Below are positions 7,618 to 16,103 of a stretch of DNA of 64,000 nucleotides, piece by piece. The position numbers and the translations under genes are program-made. Origin of the DNA: Gammaproteobacteria bacterium (GTDB lineage: Bacteria; Pseudomonadota; Gammaproteobacteria; Enterobacterales; Alteromonadaceae); assembly GCA_018222405.1 (NCBI GenBank), contig JAAFAI010000011.1:1-64000 (forward strand), read 5' to 3'. Position 1 is the stretch's first letter, and every line of letters starts with the position of its first letter. The notes beneath the pieces were generated by a model that did no database searches, had not been told where the DNA came from, and was given only the letters and a program-made list of their open reading frames with translations.

Positions 7618-9001
7618 ATCCCGTAAACATAAAGTTGTGATGGTAGCTGCATGCCCATTCCCCGCTAACCATGGTTCGCCGGCATCCATCAGAGAAATGT
7701 CGGAAGCACTGGTAGAGCTGGGCCATGAGGTACATATTCTTACCTACCCGATTAAAGAAAATATCCCGGTTGTCGGACCCAAAATCCACCGCGTGTCGTT
7801 CCCCTTCCTCAACAAGGATAAGGTTACGGTTGGCCCTACGCTGGAAAAATTTGTCTACGATCCGCTAATGGTATTCCGCCTTATCTGGATGATTTGGCGA
7901 TATAAAATTGATGTGATTCACGCGCATAACTACGAGGGCGCACTGATTGGCTGGCTGGCAAAACTGGTCACCCGCCGGCCGATGCTTTATAACGCGGTGA
8001 ATAATATGGTCGACGAACTGGTTACCTACGACTTTATCTGGTCAAAAAAGTTTGCCCTCAAACTGGCCGGTTTACTGGATAAAACCATTCCTTTTATGGG
8101 CGACTATGTCACCGCGGTATCGGATTCTTTAAAAGCTTATCTGGTTAAAGTTGGCGTCAGAGCCGATAAGATTCAGGTGTTACCCGCCGGTGTGAATGCC
8201 AGTATGTTTTCTGCCCGGGATAAACAGGCTCTGCGAGAAAAATATGGCTATCGTGAAGGGCAACAGATAGTCATTTACACGGGTAGTCTCGACAAGTTTC
8301 AGCGTATCGATTACCTGCTCGATGCCACTCATCTGCTTAAGCCACAGTATCCGGAACTTAAAGTGATTCTGGCGTCGAATATCGCCAATCAAAAAGACCT
8401 TGATACTATTGAGGCACAAATCCAAACATTGGATATCGCAGACGTAGTGGATATTGTAAAAGGGCTGGAGCTAGAAAAACTGCCCGATTATCTCGCTTTA
8501 TCTGACGTGGCAACGTTACCCAGAACTGACTGCCCCGGTCATCCGGTTAAAATTCTTAATTACATGTGCGGCAATATTCCTATCGCAGGGTTTACCGGTG
8601 CGGCAAAGGGATTACATCACATGAAAACTGCCGTGCTGGCTGAAGATCACAACGTTGAAGAGTTCGCCAAATCCATTGCTATGCTGCTGGATGAAAAGGA
8701 TAAAGCACAGTATGTGGCAGCGCAGGCCCGGCAAACTCTGGGTGAGCTTTATGAGTGGAAAGTACTGGCAAGGGGCATCGCGGTTATTTATGACATGCTG
8801 ATAGAGCGCGATTTTGAAACCCGCAAACCCTTACTTAAACAGTACATCAGGGATAGTTATCAACCGAAGTTCTGGGATAAACGCCAGGCGCAAAAAACGC
8901 CCGTCCCGGAAGATATTCTGGAACGCCGCAAAGGCGAGCGACGCAAGCAACATCTGCGCATCGACTTTATCGAGCGGCGGAGAGTCATCGATGCAGAATA
9001 G
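7610..9001 (+). CDS. Family 4 glycosyltransferase
   Basis: A 463-residue GT-B fold transferase. The N-terminal half carries NHGSPASIREMSEALVELGH and a DVIHAHNYEGA segment; the C-terminal half has the GT4 region VIYTGSLDKFQRIDYLLDA and a PVKILNYMCGNIPI segment at the usual EPxxxE site. It retains the sugar donor configuration and probably extends a lipid-linked glycan at the membrane. The last 60 or so residues are an unusual basic extension rich in ERR motifs, which may bind membrane or a partner. Both ends overlap neighbouring genes (8 and 11 bp). Confidence 0.88.
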   Translation: MDESRKHKVVMVAACPFPANHGSPASIREMSEALVELGHEVHILTYPIKENIPVVGPKIHRVSFPFLNKDKVTVGPTLEKFVYDPLMVFRLIWMIWRYKIDVIHAHNYEGALIGWLAKLVTRRPMLYNAVNNMVDELVTYDFIWSKKFALKLAGLLDKTIPFMGDYVTAVSDSLKAYLVKVGVRADKIQVLPAGVNASMFSARDKQALREKYGYREGQQIVIYTGSLDKFQRIDYLLDATHLLKPQYPELKVILASNIANQKDLDTIEAQIQTLDIADVVDIVKGLELEKLPDYLALSDVATLPRTDCPGHPVKILNYMCGNIPIAGFTGAAKGLHHMKTAVLAEDHNVEEFAKSIAMLLDEKDKAQYVAAQARQTLGELYEWKVLARGIAVIYDMLIERDFETRKPLLKQYIRDSYQPKFWDKRQAQKTPVPEDILERRKGERRKQHLRIDFIERRRVIDAE

Positions 9002-9578
9002 TCTGTCGGGGTTTGATGCGTTAAGAATAGACTTGCGGCGTAAGCGCCGCCACTACACGCGCATCGATAATTTCGTTAATAAATACATAAAGATGACATT
9101 ACAGTGGGGCTCCCTGGCAGTGATGGTTTATCGCTGTGAGCAGCAGATTAGCAAGCTGGATATTCCTGTTCTGAGTTTCCTCTTACTTGCTCTGTTCCGG
9201 CTGCTTTCCGCGCCGGTAAAACTGGCTACAGATTGCCGGATTAACCCGCAAGCAGAGATAGATAAGGGTCTGGTGTTACATAACTTTGCTGGCATAGAGC
9301 TCGATCCGCGCCGCGTTGGCACCAACCTTACGGTTAATCAAAACGTTTGCATTGGCGCCGATTATTACAAGCGGGGTAAACCTGTACTTGGCAATAATGT
9401 GTTTGTGGGGGCCGGCGCTAAGATTCTGGGTGATATTGAAATTGGTAACAATGTGGTGATTGCAGCCAATTCAGTTGTGATTTCATCGATTCCTGATAAC
9501 TGCTCAGTGGTTGGGATCCCAGCCAAAATAGTATCGCGAGGAGTCACCAGTGATTACCTTAGCTTTGATGTTGAATAA
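8991..9578 (+). CDS. Left-handed beta-helix acyltransferase (serine acetyltransferase-like)
   Basis: 195 residues when started at the ATG at 8991, which overlaps the GT4 stop; an upstream in-frame start at 8814 only adds shadow of the GT4 gene. The N-terminus is basic (RIDLRRKRRHYTR), followed by a hydrophobic stretch and hexapeptide repeats such as LGNNVFVGAGAKILGDIEIG, ending in SIPDNCSVVGIPAKIVSR. It is the third acyltransferase of this type in the operon and closest in layout to the 4933 product. Substrate not readable. Confidence 0.85.
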   Translation: MQNSLSGFDALRIDLRRKRRHYTRIDNFVNKYIKMTLQWGSLAVMVYRCEQQISKLDIPVLSFLLLALFRLLSAPVKLATDCRINPQAEIDKGLVLHNFAGIELDPRRVGTNLTVNQNVCIGADYYKRGKPVLGNNVFVGAGAKILGDIEIGNNVVIAANSVVISSIPDNCSVVGIPAKIVSRGVTSDYLSFDVE

Positions 9579-9593
9579 CCGGCAGGGGGCGAT

Positions 9594-10337
9594 ATGAAAG
9601 TGATCATTCTTGCCGGTGGACTCGGCACAAGGTTACGCAGTGTTGTTAGCGATGTACCTAAACCGTTAGCACCTATTCGGCATATTCCCTATCTGGCTTA
9701 TATGCTGAATGCGCTGTATGCCAAAGGGCTGCGGGAATTCATTTTATCAGTAGGGTATAAGTCAGCCCACTTCGAACAGTTTATTGCCACGCAAAAGTCA
9801 TTGCTGCCCGATTTAAGCCTTGAACTGGTGGTTGAATCAGAGCCTTTGGGAACCGGAGGGGCTCTGAGGTTTTGTTTTACCAGCCACCCGGCAGAACGTT
9901 ACCTGATATTCAATGGTGACAGTTATTGTGATTTTTCGCTTGCCAAACTGCTGGAGGCTGCTTCACAGCACAACATGGCAATGGTAGTGGCTAAGGTTAA
10001 TAACATTAGTCGCTATGGTGAAGTCACATTACGTGAGAACGGCTGTGTTGAAGCTTTTCATGAAAAACAGCCCGTTGCCCGTGCTGGGCTGATCAACGCT
10101 GGCGTGTACTGCCTGCCGGGCGATATTTTTGCGGGCTTTGAAGGCCCGGAGAGCTTTTCTTTTGAGCAAGCCATCATGCCAGGCTTATTAGCTCAGGGTG
10201 TTGCCACGGTTGCAGCGGCGGGGCCGTTTATCGATATGGGTATACCGGAAGACTATCAGCGATTAGCTTCGCAGCCGGAATATTATTTTCCCACGCGGCC
10301 AGAGTGGCCGGTAGCTGTTGCGGATACTCAATCATGA
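9594..10337 (+). CDS. hddC: Sugar nucleotidyltransferase, heptose-1-P guanylyltransferase type
   Basis: A 247-residue nucleotidyltransferase with the signature MKVIILAGGLGTRLRSVV at its start, then DVPKPLAPI. EPLGTGGALR and FNGDSYCD give the metal-binding Asp, and VINAGVYC-like and PFIDMGIPEDY complete the fold. The pattern and length fit the HddC group that makes GDP-D-glycero-alpha-D-manno-heptose from the 1-phosphate. hddA, gmhA and gmhB in the same region support this reading over a glucose or mannose enzyme. A four-base ATGA overlap couples it to the next gene. Confidence 0.8.
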   Translation: MKVIILAGGLGTRLRSVVSDVPKPLAPIRHIPYLAYMLNALYAKGLREFILSVGYKSAHFEQFIATQKSLLPDLSLELVVESEPLGTGGALRFCFTSHPAERYLIFNGDSYCDFSLAKLLEAASQHNMAMVVAKVNNISRYGEVTLRENGCVEAFHEKQPVARAGLINAGVYCLPGDIFAGFEGPESFSFEQAIMPGLLAQGVATVAAAGPFIDMGIPEDYQRLASQPEYYFPTRPEWPVAVADTQS

Positions 10338-11485
10338 AATTGCGGTTGTGGCCTTTCACCTTTTGTCGTCGTATCCCGGTGTGCCTTAGCGTTTTATTGC
10401 TGCTGGTAACTGCTTGTCACGGTAATAATATGCAATACCCACAGTCGACAAAACCAGTATCTGGAAATGAAAGTGGCGTTGGCCAGCCTTTACCCAAGAG
10501 TCCAAAGGTTAATAATAAAGCAAAGCCAACGGGCACCGCACCGGCTGGCATTTTTGTCAGCTCCGGACCAACAGTGAGTGATCGGGTACTCGGGCAGCCT
10601 CACGTTGCAGGTAATCTGATTCGGGTAGGTTGGGATCAACTGCAGTCTGCGCCGGCTAGTTACGATTTTTCTGCCATCGATACGTTGATAGCCCAGGCCC
10701 GTCAGCATAATAAGCGGGTGACGCTCAGCGTGCTGAATGGGCCGCGAACGCCTGCCTGGGTTTACGAGCAGGGAGCCAAAGCGTTTAGCTACGAATTTAA
10801 AACCCGTTACTCAGGTCGCGGCAATCGTCAGGAAACTATTCCTTTACCCTGGGACGCAACCTACCTGTCTTACTGGCGCAAGCTGATTGCAGAGTTAGGT
10901 AAACGTTATGCAGATAATCCGACGATTGCGCTGTTGCATATCACTCATTCCTCCAAGAATGGCTTTGAAATGCAGCTGCCCGAAGAGCGGGTTGCAGGAC
11001 GTCCGGAAACGCCGTTATCGGGCCCATGGCATGATGCCGGCTATACGCAGGAAAAACACATTAAGGCAATCCAGCAGGTAATCACTTATTTTGCTGAGGC
11101 ATTCCCTGATACTCCTTTGGATATAGAGATACATCCAGTGCTGGATTCTGTGGAGCCCGCACGCCAGATATATGAATTCGGCAAAGCTCGGTACGGCAAA
11201 CGATTTGGCCTGTTTTCGGCGTGGTGGAGTGGTAAATCACAACGCTGGAACCAGGCGCTGTATCCGCTTTTAGAAAGTGCCTGTGAATTCTCGTTTTGCA
11301 ATATTCAGATGATAGGCAATCAGACCAGACAGCCCGAACGGTTACTTAACGGCAGTCTGCTAAGTGCAATGCAGGCAGCTGAAAAGCTGGGCGCACGGTA
11401 TTTCGAGGTCTGGAGCGCAGATTTAGCTAACAACGCGCTGCAAGGCGAAATAGCCACTTTTAGTAGCACCTTACAACAGGATTAG
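10334..11485 (+). CDS. Lipoprotein of a putative glycan-active TIM-barrel family (paralogue 1)
   Basis: 383 residues when started at the ATG at 10334, which overlaps the hddC stop. A signal peptide ends in the lipobox LVTAC, so it is a lipoprotein. The rest resembles a (beta/alpha)8 barrel of the broad clan A hydrolase type: NLIRVGWDQLQSAPASYDFS, then DTLIAQARQHNKRVTLSVLN. It shares ordered motifs with the proteins at 28364 and 29790. Conserved acids are E212 (NGFEMQL) and E265 (DIEIHPVLD). Unlike the other two it lacks the cysteine-rich IWWC motif and has SAWWSGK there. The family name and substrate are not recognised; hydrolase, lyase or binding protein are all possible. Confidence 0.6.
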   Translation: MKLRLWPFTFCRRIPVCLSVLLLLVTACHGNNMQYPQSTKPVSGNESGVGQPLPKSPKVNNKAKPTGTAPAGIFVSSGPTVSDRVLGQPHVAGNLIRVGWDQLQSAPASYDFSAIDTLIAQARQHNKRVTLSVLNGPRTPAWVYEQGAKAFSYEFKTRYSGRGNRQETIPLPWDATYLSYWRKLIAELGKRYADNPTIALLHITHSSKNGFEMQLPEERVAGRPETPLSGPWHDAGYTQEKHIKAIQQVITYFAEAFPDTPLDIEIHPVLDSVEPARQIYEFGKARYGKRFGLFSAWWSGKSQRWNQALYPLLESACEFSFCNIQMIGNQTRQPERLLNGSLLSAMQAAEKLGARYFEVWSADLANNALQGEIATFSSTLQQD

Positions 11486-11495
11486 AAGAGAAGTT

Positions 11496-12104
11496 ATGGC
11501 GAGTACACTTGGTCACGCATTATGTGGCATTGATTGTTTATTGGTAGGTCGTCTGGTGAGTCCGAAACTGGTGAGTCCGCTCAGTATCGGCTCCGTTTTT
11601 GCGGCCGTGTTTTTAGCCAACGCACCGGATCTGGATTTACTGGTCGGCCCCTTACTGGGTAAGCATCACCACTATCTGCATGGGCAGTTAACCCACTCAA
11701 TAATGTTTGCGTTGTTGTGCGGCCTGACATTCTGGTTGCTTGCGCGGTTAACCGGCGTGGAAGAGCGAAAAGGGCGGGTTATGGCAACCATGGTGTCTGC
11801 CACGCTGCTCAGTCATGTGTTTGTTGATTGGTTTACTGGCCCTAACCCTGGCATCAACCCCAGTTTTGGTATCGTAATCCTGTGGCCATTTAATATGGAG
11901 CGTATTCATGCTCCCTTAACGCTTTTCCTCGGCCCTAATCACGCATCGATGACAGAGTTACTGTCGTTGCATAACGTGTGGGTTATGACCAGGGAAACGC
12001 TTATATTTGGCGGCTTCGCGCTGGCGCTCTGGTACTTTTCGCCAACCTTAAGACAGCAGATAAACAGCTTTTTAATCAATCTGGTACCGGCCAGATTCAA
12101 GTGA
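11496..12104 (+). CDS. DUF457/YdjM-type membrane metal-dependent hydrolase
   Basis: A 202-residue integral membrane protein with four to five hydrophobic segments. Its conserved polar pattern HGQLTHS, NAPDLDLL and SHVFVDWFTG is typical of the membrane-bound metal-dependent hydrolase family (DUF457, YdjM-like). An AGAAGAG ribosome site stands before the ATG. Family biochemistry is poorly defined. In this operon it could act on a lipid-linked or periplasmic intermediate, but nothing in the sequence fixes the role. Confidence 0.7.
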   Translation: MASTLGHALCGIDCLLVGRLVSPKLVSPLSIGSVFAAVFLANAPDLDLLVGPLLGKHHHYLHGQLTHSIMFALLCGLTFWLLARLTGVEERKGRVMATMVSATLLSHVFVDWFTGPNPGINPSFGIVILWPFNMERIHAPLTLFLGPNHASMTELLSLHNVWVMTRETLIFGGFALALWYFSPTLRQQINSFLINLVPARFK

Positions 12105-12116
12105 GTGAGATGAATC

Positions 12117-13274
12117 ATGACAGCAAATAACAGTTCTAACCAGAAAATGGAAAAACGCTTGTCTGTCACCTTACTGGTGGTTTTGATAGTCGCCTTACTA
12201 ATATTGGGTAACTGGGCGTTAAATATCATTTCTGCACACCTCAGTACTACCAATGCCAGCTATGCCAGAGAAAACGACAAACCCATACCGGTAAAAGTCA
12301 TTGAAGTGGAAGCCGCCCCGGTAAAAGCCACGCTGGTTACCCAGGCTACCCTGGTTGAAAACCAGGAATTACCCATCTATCCGGGCTCTAATGCTATGGT
12401 CAGTGGGGTGCGTGTGCAGGTTGGCGATCTGGTTAAGAAAGGCGATGTGCTGGTGAGTTTTTATGAAGATCAGCTCAAAGCCAAAGTGGAACTGGCCAAA
12501 TCAGTGGCTGAGATTGCCGAGGAGGAATACGAGGAAGCGCAGCGAAACTTCACCCGCGTGGAATCACTATTTGCCAAGAATCTGGTAGGCAAAGACGAAT
12601 TCACCAAAGCCACTCTGGCCGAAAAACAGGCCAAATCGAAGCTTATTAACAATCAGTATGAAGTGCAGAAGGCTGAGTTTGAATATTCTCAGGTGGAGCT
12701 GAAAGCGCCTGTGGGCGGCGTGGTAACAGCTGTATCCGCCTTCGAAAACACTCAGGTGCGCATGACTATGCCAATAGTCACCCTGAGTGTGACTAATCCT
12801 ATTTATGTAGAAGCCAAAGTGGCTCAGCGATACTTTGGTGAACTGTCTCTGGGTCAGCCTGTGAGTGTGTCGCTGGATGCATTTCCCGAACGCACTATTA
12901 CCGCTGAAATCCTGCGCCTGGGATATGAAGTGGACCGGATCAGCGACACGGTGTCTGTTTACGCTAAGGTGGATAACCCGGATCTAATTTTACGTCCTGG
13001 TATGGGCGGTATTGCCACCATTGAACTGGCGGGAGGTTCTGCTGACACTCTGCGGATCCCGGCTATCGCCTTGCTTGGTAGTAATGGTCGCAGTGGGTTT
13101 GTTTTTGTTATCGATGAGACCCAGAAGGCACACCTTAAAGAAGTTTCCATTATTGGTTATGAGCAAGGGTATGTCGGCATTCGTTCAGGACTGAGTCCAC
13201 GCGACAGAATTGTAGTGGTAGGCCAGCAGGCGCTTAAGGATGGAGATCGTGTGGAGATGGGCAATGCGAGCTAA
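12117..13274 (+). CDS. HlyD/RND-type periplasmic membrane-fusion protein
   Basis: 385 residues with one N-terminal membrane segment (about 17-40). The lipoyl half-domains lie around an alpha-helical hairpin (VAEIAEEEYEEAQRNFTRVE through LAEKQAKSKLINNQYEVQKA). A beta-barrel and membrane-proximal domain follow, with LRPGMGGIATIEL. This is the adaptor of tripartite efflux or secretion systems. The TolC-like gene overlaps its end by 11 bp, but no RND or ABC pump gene is present in the window. In this operon the pair may export the glycan or one of its parts. Confidence 0.88.
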   Translation: MTANNSSNQKMEKRLSVTLLVVLIVALLILGNWALNIISAHLSTTNASYARENDKPIPVKVIEVEAAPVKATLVTQATLVENQELPIYPGSNAMVSGVRVQVGDLVKKGDVLVSFYEDQLKAKVELAKSVAEIAEEEYEEAQRNFTRVESLFAKNLVGKDEFTKATLAEKQAKSKLINNQYEVQKAEFEYSQVELKAPVGGVVTAVSAFENTQVRMTMPIVTLSVTNPIYVEAKVAQRYFGELSLGQPVSVSLDAFPERTITAEILRLGYEVDRISDTVSVYAKVDNPDLILRPGMGGIATIELAGGSADTLRIPAIALLGSNGRSGFVFVIDETQKAHLKEVSIIGYEQGYVGIRSGLSPRDRIVVVGQQALKDGDRVEMGNAS

Positions 13275-14607
13275 ATACCTTTTATTATTTATTAGTTGTT
13301 TGTCGTTGCAGGCGCACAGTGCGGTGCCGGTAAACAGCTATGAGCAGCTTATCGATATGTCCTGTAAAGCCGACGATATGACGGCTAACGTACGGTTGCA
13401 ACTGGATGCGGCTAAACAGCGGGTCGAAAATGCCGATCTCAATAAATGGATGCCGGAAGTTACCGTTGGACTTGATGTGTATGCGGCTAAAGGGCAGCCC
13501 ACCAGCTTTTTCGCAGTTCAGGAAGGCGCGGTTCAGGATCCGGAACAACCTAACTTTTACTCTAAAGGCGAAGCCTGGCAGGGGAAGGTGGATATGAACT
13601 GGGGGCTCTACGAAGACGGCAAGTGGTTAGGCGAGTCGGCTCTGGCAAATTCTGAGGCGGAGTCACAACTGTCGGTTGCCAAATCGCAACTCAGCACCGC
13701 TCATCGTGAGGCGCTTACCCTGGTGAGCCAGTATTATTTTAACATTATGATGTACAGTGCTCAGCGTGACGTTTTGCAGCCGCTGGTCGTGAAACGTCAG
13801 CAGCAACTGGATGATATGAAAACCAAAGTGGAGGCCGGAGTAAGTACTACTGACGACCTCTTCACCGCCAGTGCGGCCTACGCCAGTCTGAAAGACCAGC
13901 TTGACGACGCCATTCGCCAACGGGAAGTTAATTATCAGTTTCTGCTGTTGATGCTTCAGCGCGATGTCGAGTTATTGAACGCGCAACCGCAACAGAGCTT
14001 TAAAGAATTAGCCGCCATTACCGAGCGGCGCCTGCAGATGAATGATCTGGACAGTTTGGTTTCAGCGCATCCCGATATCACTCTGCTGGAATCTAAGCTG
14101 GCACTGGAAAAAGACAAGCTCGATGCCCAGTACGGTAAACTCAAACCTTCACTTGGCCTGTATGTAAAATTGCGTACGGGAGATAACTTTGGTAATGCAC
14201 TGCGCAAAGACTACAGCGAAATTGGTCTGACCATTGAGTATCCTCTGGGTGCAGTGGCGAGTAACTACGGCGAGTCTAAAGCGCTGCGCAAAACCGTTAC
14301 CGCGATTGATTCGGAGCTCGATTACCTGCGCAAGATAAAGCGCCTGCAAGCGGCGAATATCGCCGGCGATCTGGCCAGTTCCAAAAGTAAGATTGAGGTT
14401 GCCCGCCTTGAGCTGACCCGTCGTGAACAAATGCTCAGTAGTGAGAATGAAAGGGTCGAAAACGGCTTATCCGGGCTTGATGAACTGGTCCAGGCTGAAG
14501 ATGATAAAATCACCGCGCAACTGAATTTGCTGGCCGCTTATAATCAGGCCTGGATGCAATATGCCGAGGCATCGCTGTTCAGCAACCAAATCTGTCAGTC
14601 TGAGTGA
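13264..14607 (+). CDS. TolC-family outer membrane efflux protein
   Basis: 447 residues from the ATG at 13264, chosen because a signal peptide (YLLLFISCLSLQAHSA) follows directly and GTGGAGATGG precedes it. The protein shows the long helical repeats of outer membrane factors, with LSTAHREALTLVSQYYFNIM and a symmetric second half. It should form a trimeric channel with a beta-barrel in the outer membrane and a periplasmic tunnel. It overlaps the adaptor gene by 11 bp, so the two are made together. No transporter partner is encoded next to it. Confidence 0.85.
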   Translation: MRAKYLLLFISCLSLQAHSAVPVNSYEQLIDMSCKADDMTANVRLQLDAAKQRVENADLNKWMPEVTVGLDVYAAKGQPTSFFAVQEGAVQDPEQPNFYSKGEAWQGKVDMNWGLYEDGKWLGESALANSEAESQLSVAKSQLSTAHREALTLVSQYYFNIMMYSAQRDVLQPLVVKRQQQLDDMKTKVEAGVSTTDDLFTASAAYASLKDQLDDAIRQREVNYQFLLLMLQRDVELLNAQPQQSFKELAAITERRLQMNDLDSLVSAHPDITLLESKLALEKDKLDAQYGKLKPSLGLYVKLRTGDNFGNALRKDYSEIGLTIEYPLGAVASNYGESKALRKTVTAIDSELDYLRKIKRLQAANIAGDLASSKSKIEVARLELTRREQMLSSENERVENGLSGLDELVQAEDDKITAQLNLLAAYNQAWMQYAEASLFSNQICQSE

Positions 14608-14612
14608 TATCA

Positions 14613-16103
14613 ATGATGGCAGGCAACGGGCGCGTTTTAAAAAACCTGATTATGGTCTTTGCCAGCGAAGGCGTTGGCGGACTGCTGAGTTTTATTATCG
14701 TGCTGTTGGCTGCCCGGTTACTGGGAGTAGAGCAGTTTGGTGTGTTTTCTTACATCCTCGCCATTACCAGTGTTTGTCAGTTGGTGGCTGATTTTGGGCT
14801 GACTAACCTGATCGTTCGGGAAGTCGCTAAGGATACCAGCAGGGCACAGTACATTATGAGTAATGTGCTGTCGCTGGCATGGGCACTGTCAATGGTGATC
14901 CTAACCCTGGTTGCTCTGATAGCGTTGTTAAGCCTCGAAACTGCCAGGCAGCAAAGCGCTGCTATCATAATGGGCGTGGCGGTGCTGGCAACCTATCATT
15001 CTGTGGTTTATTCCTCGGTGTGCCGGGCCTTTGAACAGATGAGTTACAACGCCATCAGCTTTGTAGTGCACAAGGTTATTCTGCTGGCACTTATCTACCT
15101 GTTTTACCACTTGTCGTTGTTTTCTTCTTCGCTGCTGGCTATTTGCATGGCGTATTTAGTGGCAAACCTTTGTCAGTATGTTTATTTCGTTGTGGTGGTA
15201 AGAACCCGGTTTATTCGCTTTGGTTTTGGTCGTGACTTTGCCTTTGCCTGGCAGTTGTTAAAAGATGCCGTGCCAATCGGGGCTTCCATGGTGATCCGCC
15301 GGTTAACGTTGCAGGTCGACACCTTATTACTGGGCGTACTCGCAACCGCGAGTGCCGTTGGCTTATTCAGCGCCGCCTACAAAGTGGTTCAGGTGGTCGA
15401 CATGATCCCATTTGCTATCTGTCTGCCCTTGTTTCCGGCAATGTCACGAATGGCCAGCAACGAGCCGGATAAACTGCCGGCATTCTTCTCGTTAACCCTG
15501 ACCGGTTTTTTAATTGTTTCCATCCCTTTGTGCGGGTATGTATTTGTTTCTGCCGGCAACCTGATAGAGCTCTTTTACGGGCCGACTTATGTCAGCGCAA
15601 TACCGGCTTTGCGGATCCTTGCGTTTGCCATTATTGGCCTGTTTGTCAACATGTTGCTTAGCTATGTCTTTATGGCACTGGGGAAACAGCGTTTTTACCT
15701 GCTGGCCGCAATGAGTTGTCTGGCCGTTAATACTCTGGTAGATGTACTGCTAATACCTCGTATGGGCGCCACCGGCGCAGCATGGGGGACCTTGCTGGGC
15801 GAGCTGAGTTACTTCCTGCTGTGTATTGTATTTTTATCCCGCGTGCAACTGGCCTATGCCTGGTTGGCCCAACTGACTCGCCCGGTTTTGTTATGTTTAT
15901 TGATTAGCTGGGTGGCTTACCTTTCTCCCCCGCAAGGCGTCATAGAACAGGTGCTCTTTTCGCTGGCTTATGGAGTGAGCTACATTGCCGGGTTGTTTGC
16001 GTTACGGGTGTTTAAACCGGCAGACATTAAACGGGCTTTGGCATTGCTCACAGAGCGCCAGGGCAGCGCCGGGCTGGCCGATAATTCGGCATCGGGGAGC
16101 TAG
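14613..16103 (+). CDS. Wzx-like polysaccharide flippase
   Basis: About 497 residues and roughly 12 to 14 membrane segments in the MOP-exporter pattern: FASEGVGGLLSFIIVLLAAR near the start, then GVEQFGVFSY and FGLTNLIVRE. The family is that of O-antigen and exopolysaccharide translocases that flip undecaprenyl-linked units across the inner membrane. The ATG at 14613 was preferred; a GTG at 14604 overlapping the TolC stop is an alternative. The gene abuts the next one with no gap. Its presence suggests a Wzx-type assembly, though no Wzy is obvious. Confidence 0.87.
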   Translation: MMAGNGRVLKNLIMVFASEGVGGLLSFIIVLLAARLLGVEQFGVFSYILAITSVCQLVADFGLTNLIVREVAKDTSRAQYIMSNVLSLAWALSMVILTLVALIALLSLETARQQSAAIIMGVAVLATYHSVVYSSVCRAFEQMSYNAISFVVHKVILLALIYLFYHLSLFSSSLLAICMAYLVANLCQYVYFVVVVRTRFIRFGFGRDFAFAWQLLKDAVPIGASMVIRRLTLQVDTLLLGVLATASAVGLFSAAYKVVQVVDMIPFAICLPLFPAMSRMASNEPDKLPAFFSLTLTGFLIVSIPLCGYVFVSAGNLIELFYGPTYVSAIPALRILAFAIIGLFVNMLLSYVFMALGKQRFYLLAAMSCLAVNTLVDVLLIPRMGATGAAWGTLLGELSYFLLCIVFLSRVQLAYAWLAQLTRPVLLCLLISWVAYLSPPQGVIEQVLFSLAYGVSYIAGLFALRVFKPADIKRALALLTERQGSAGLADNSASGS

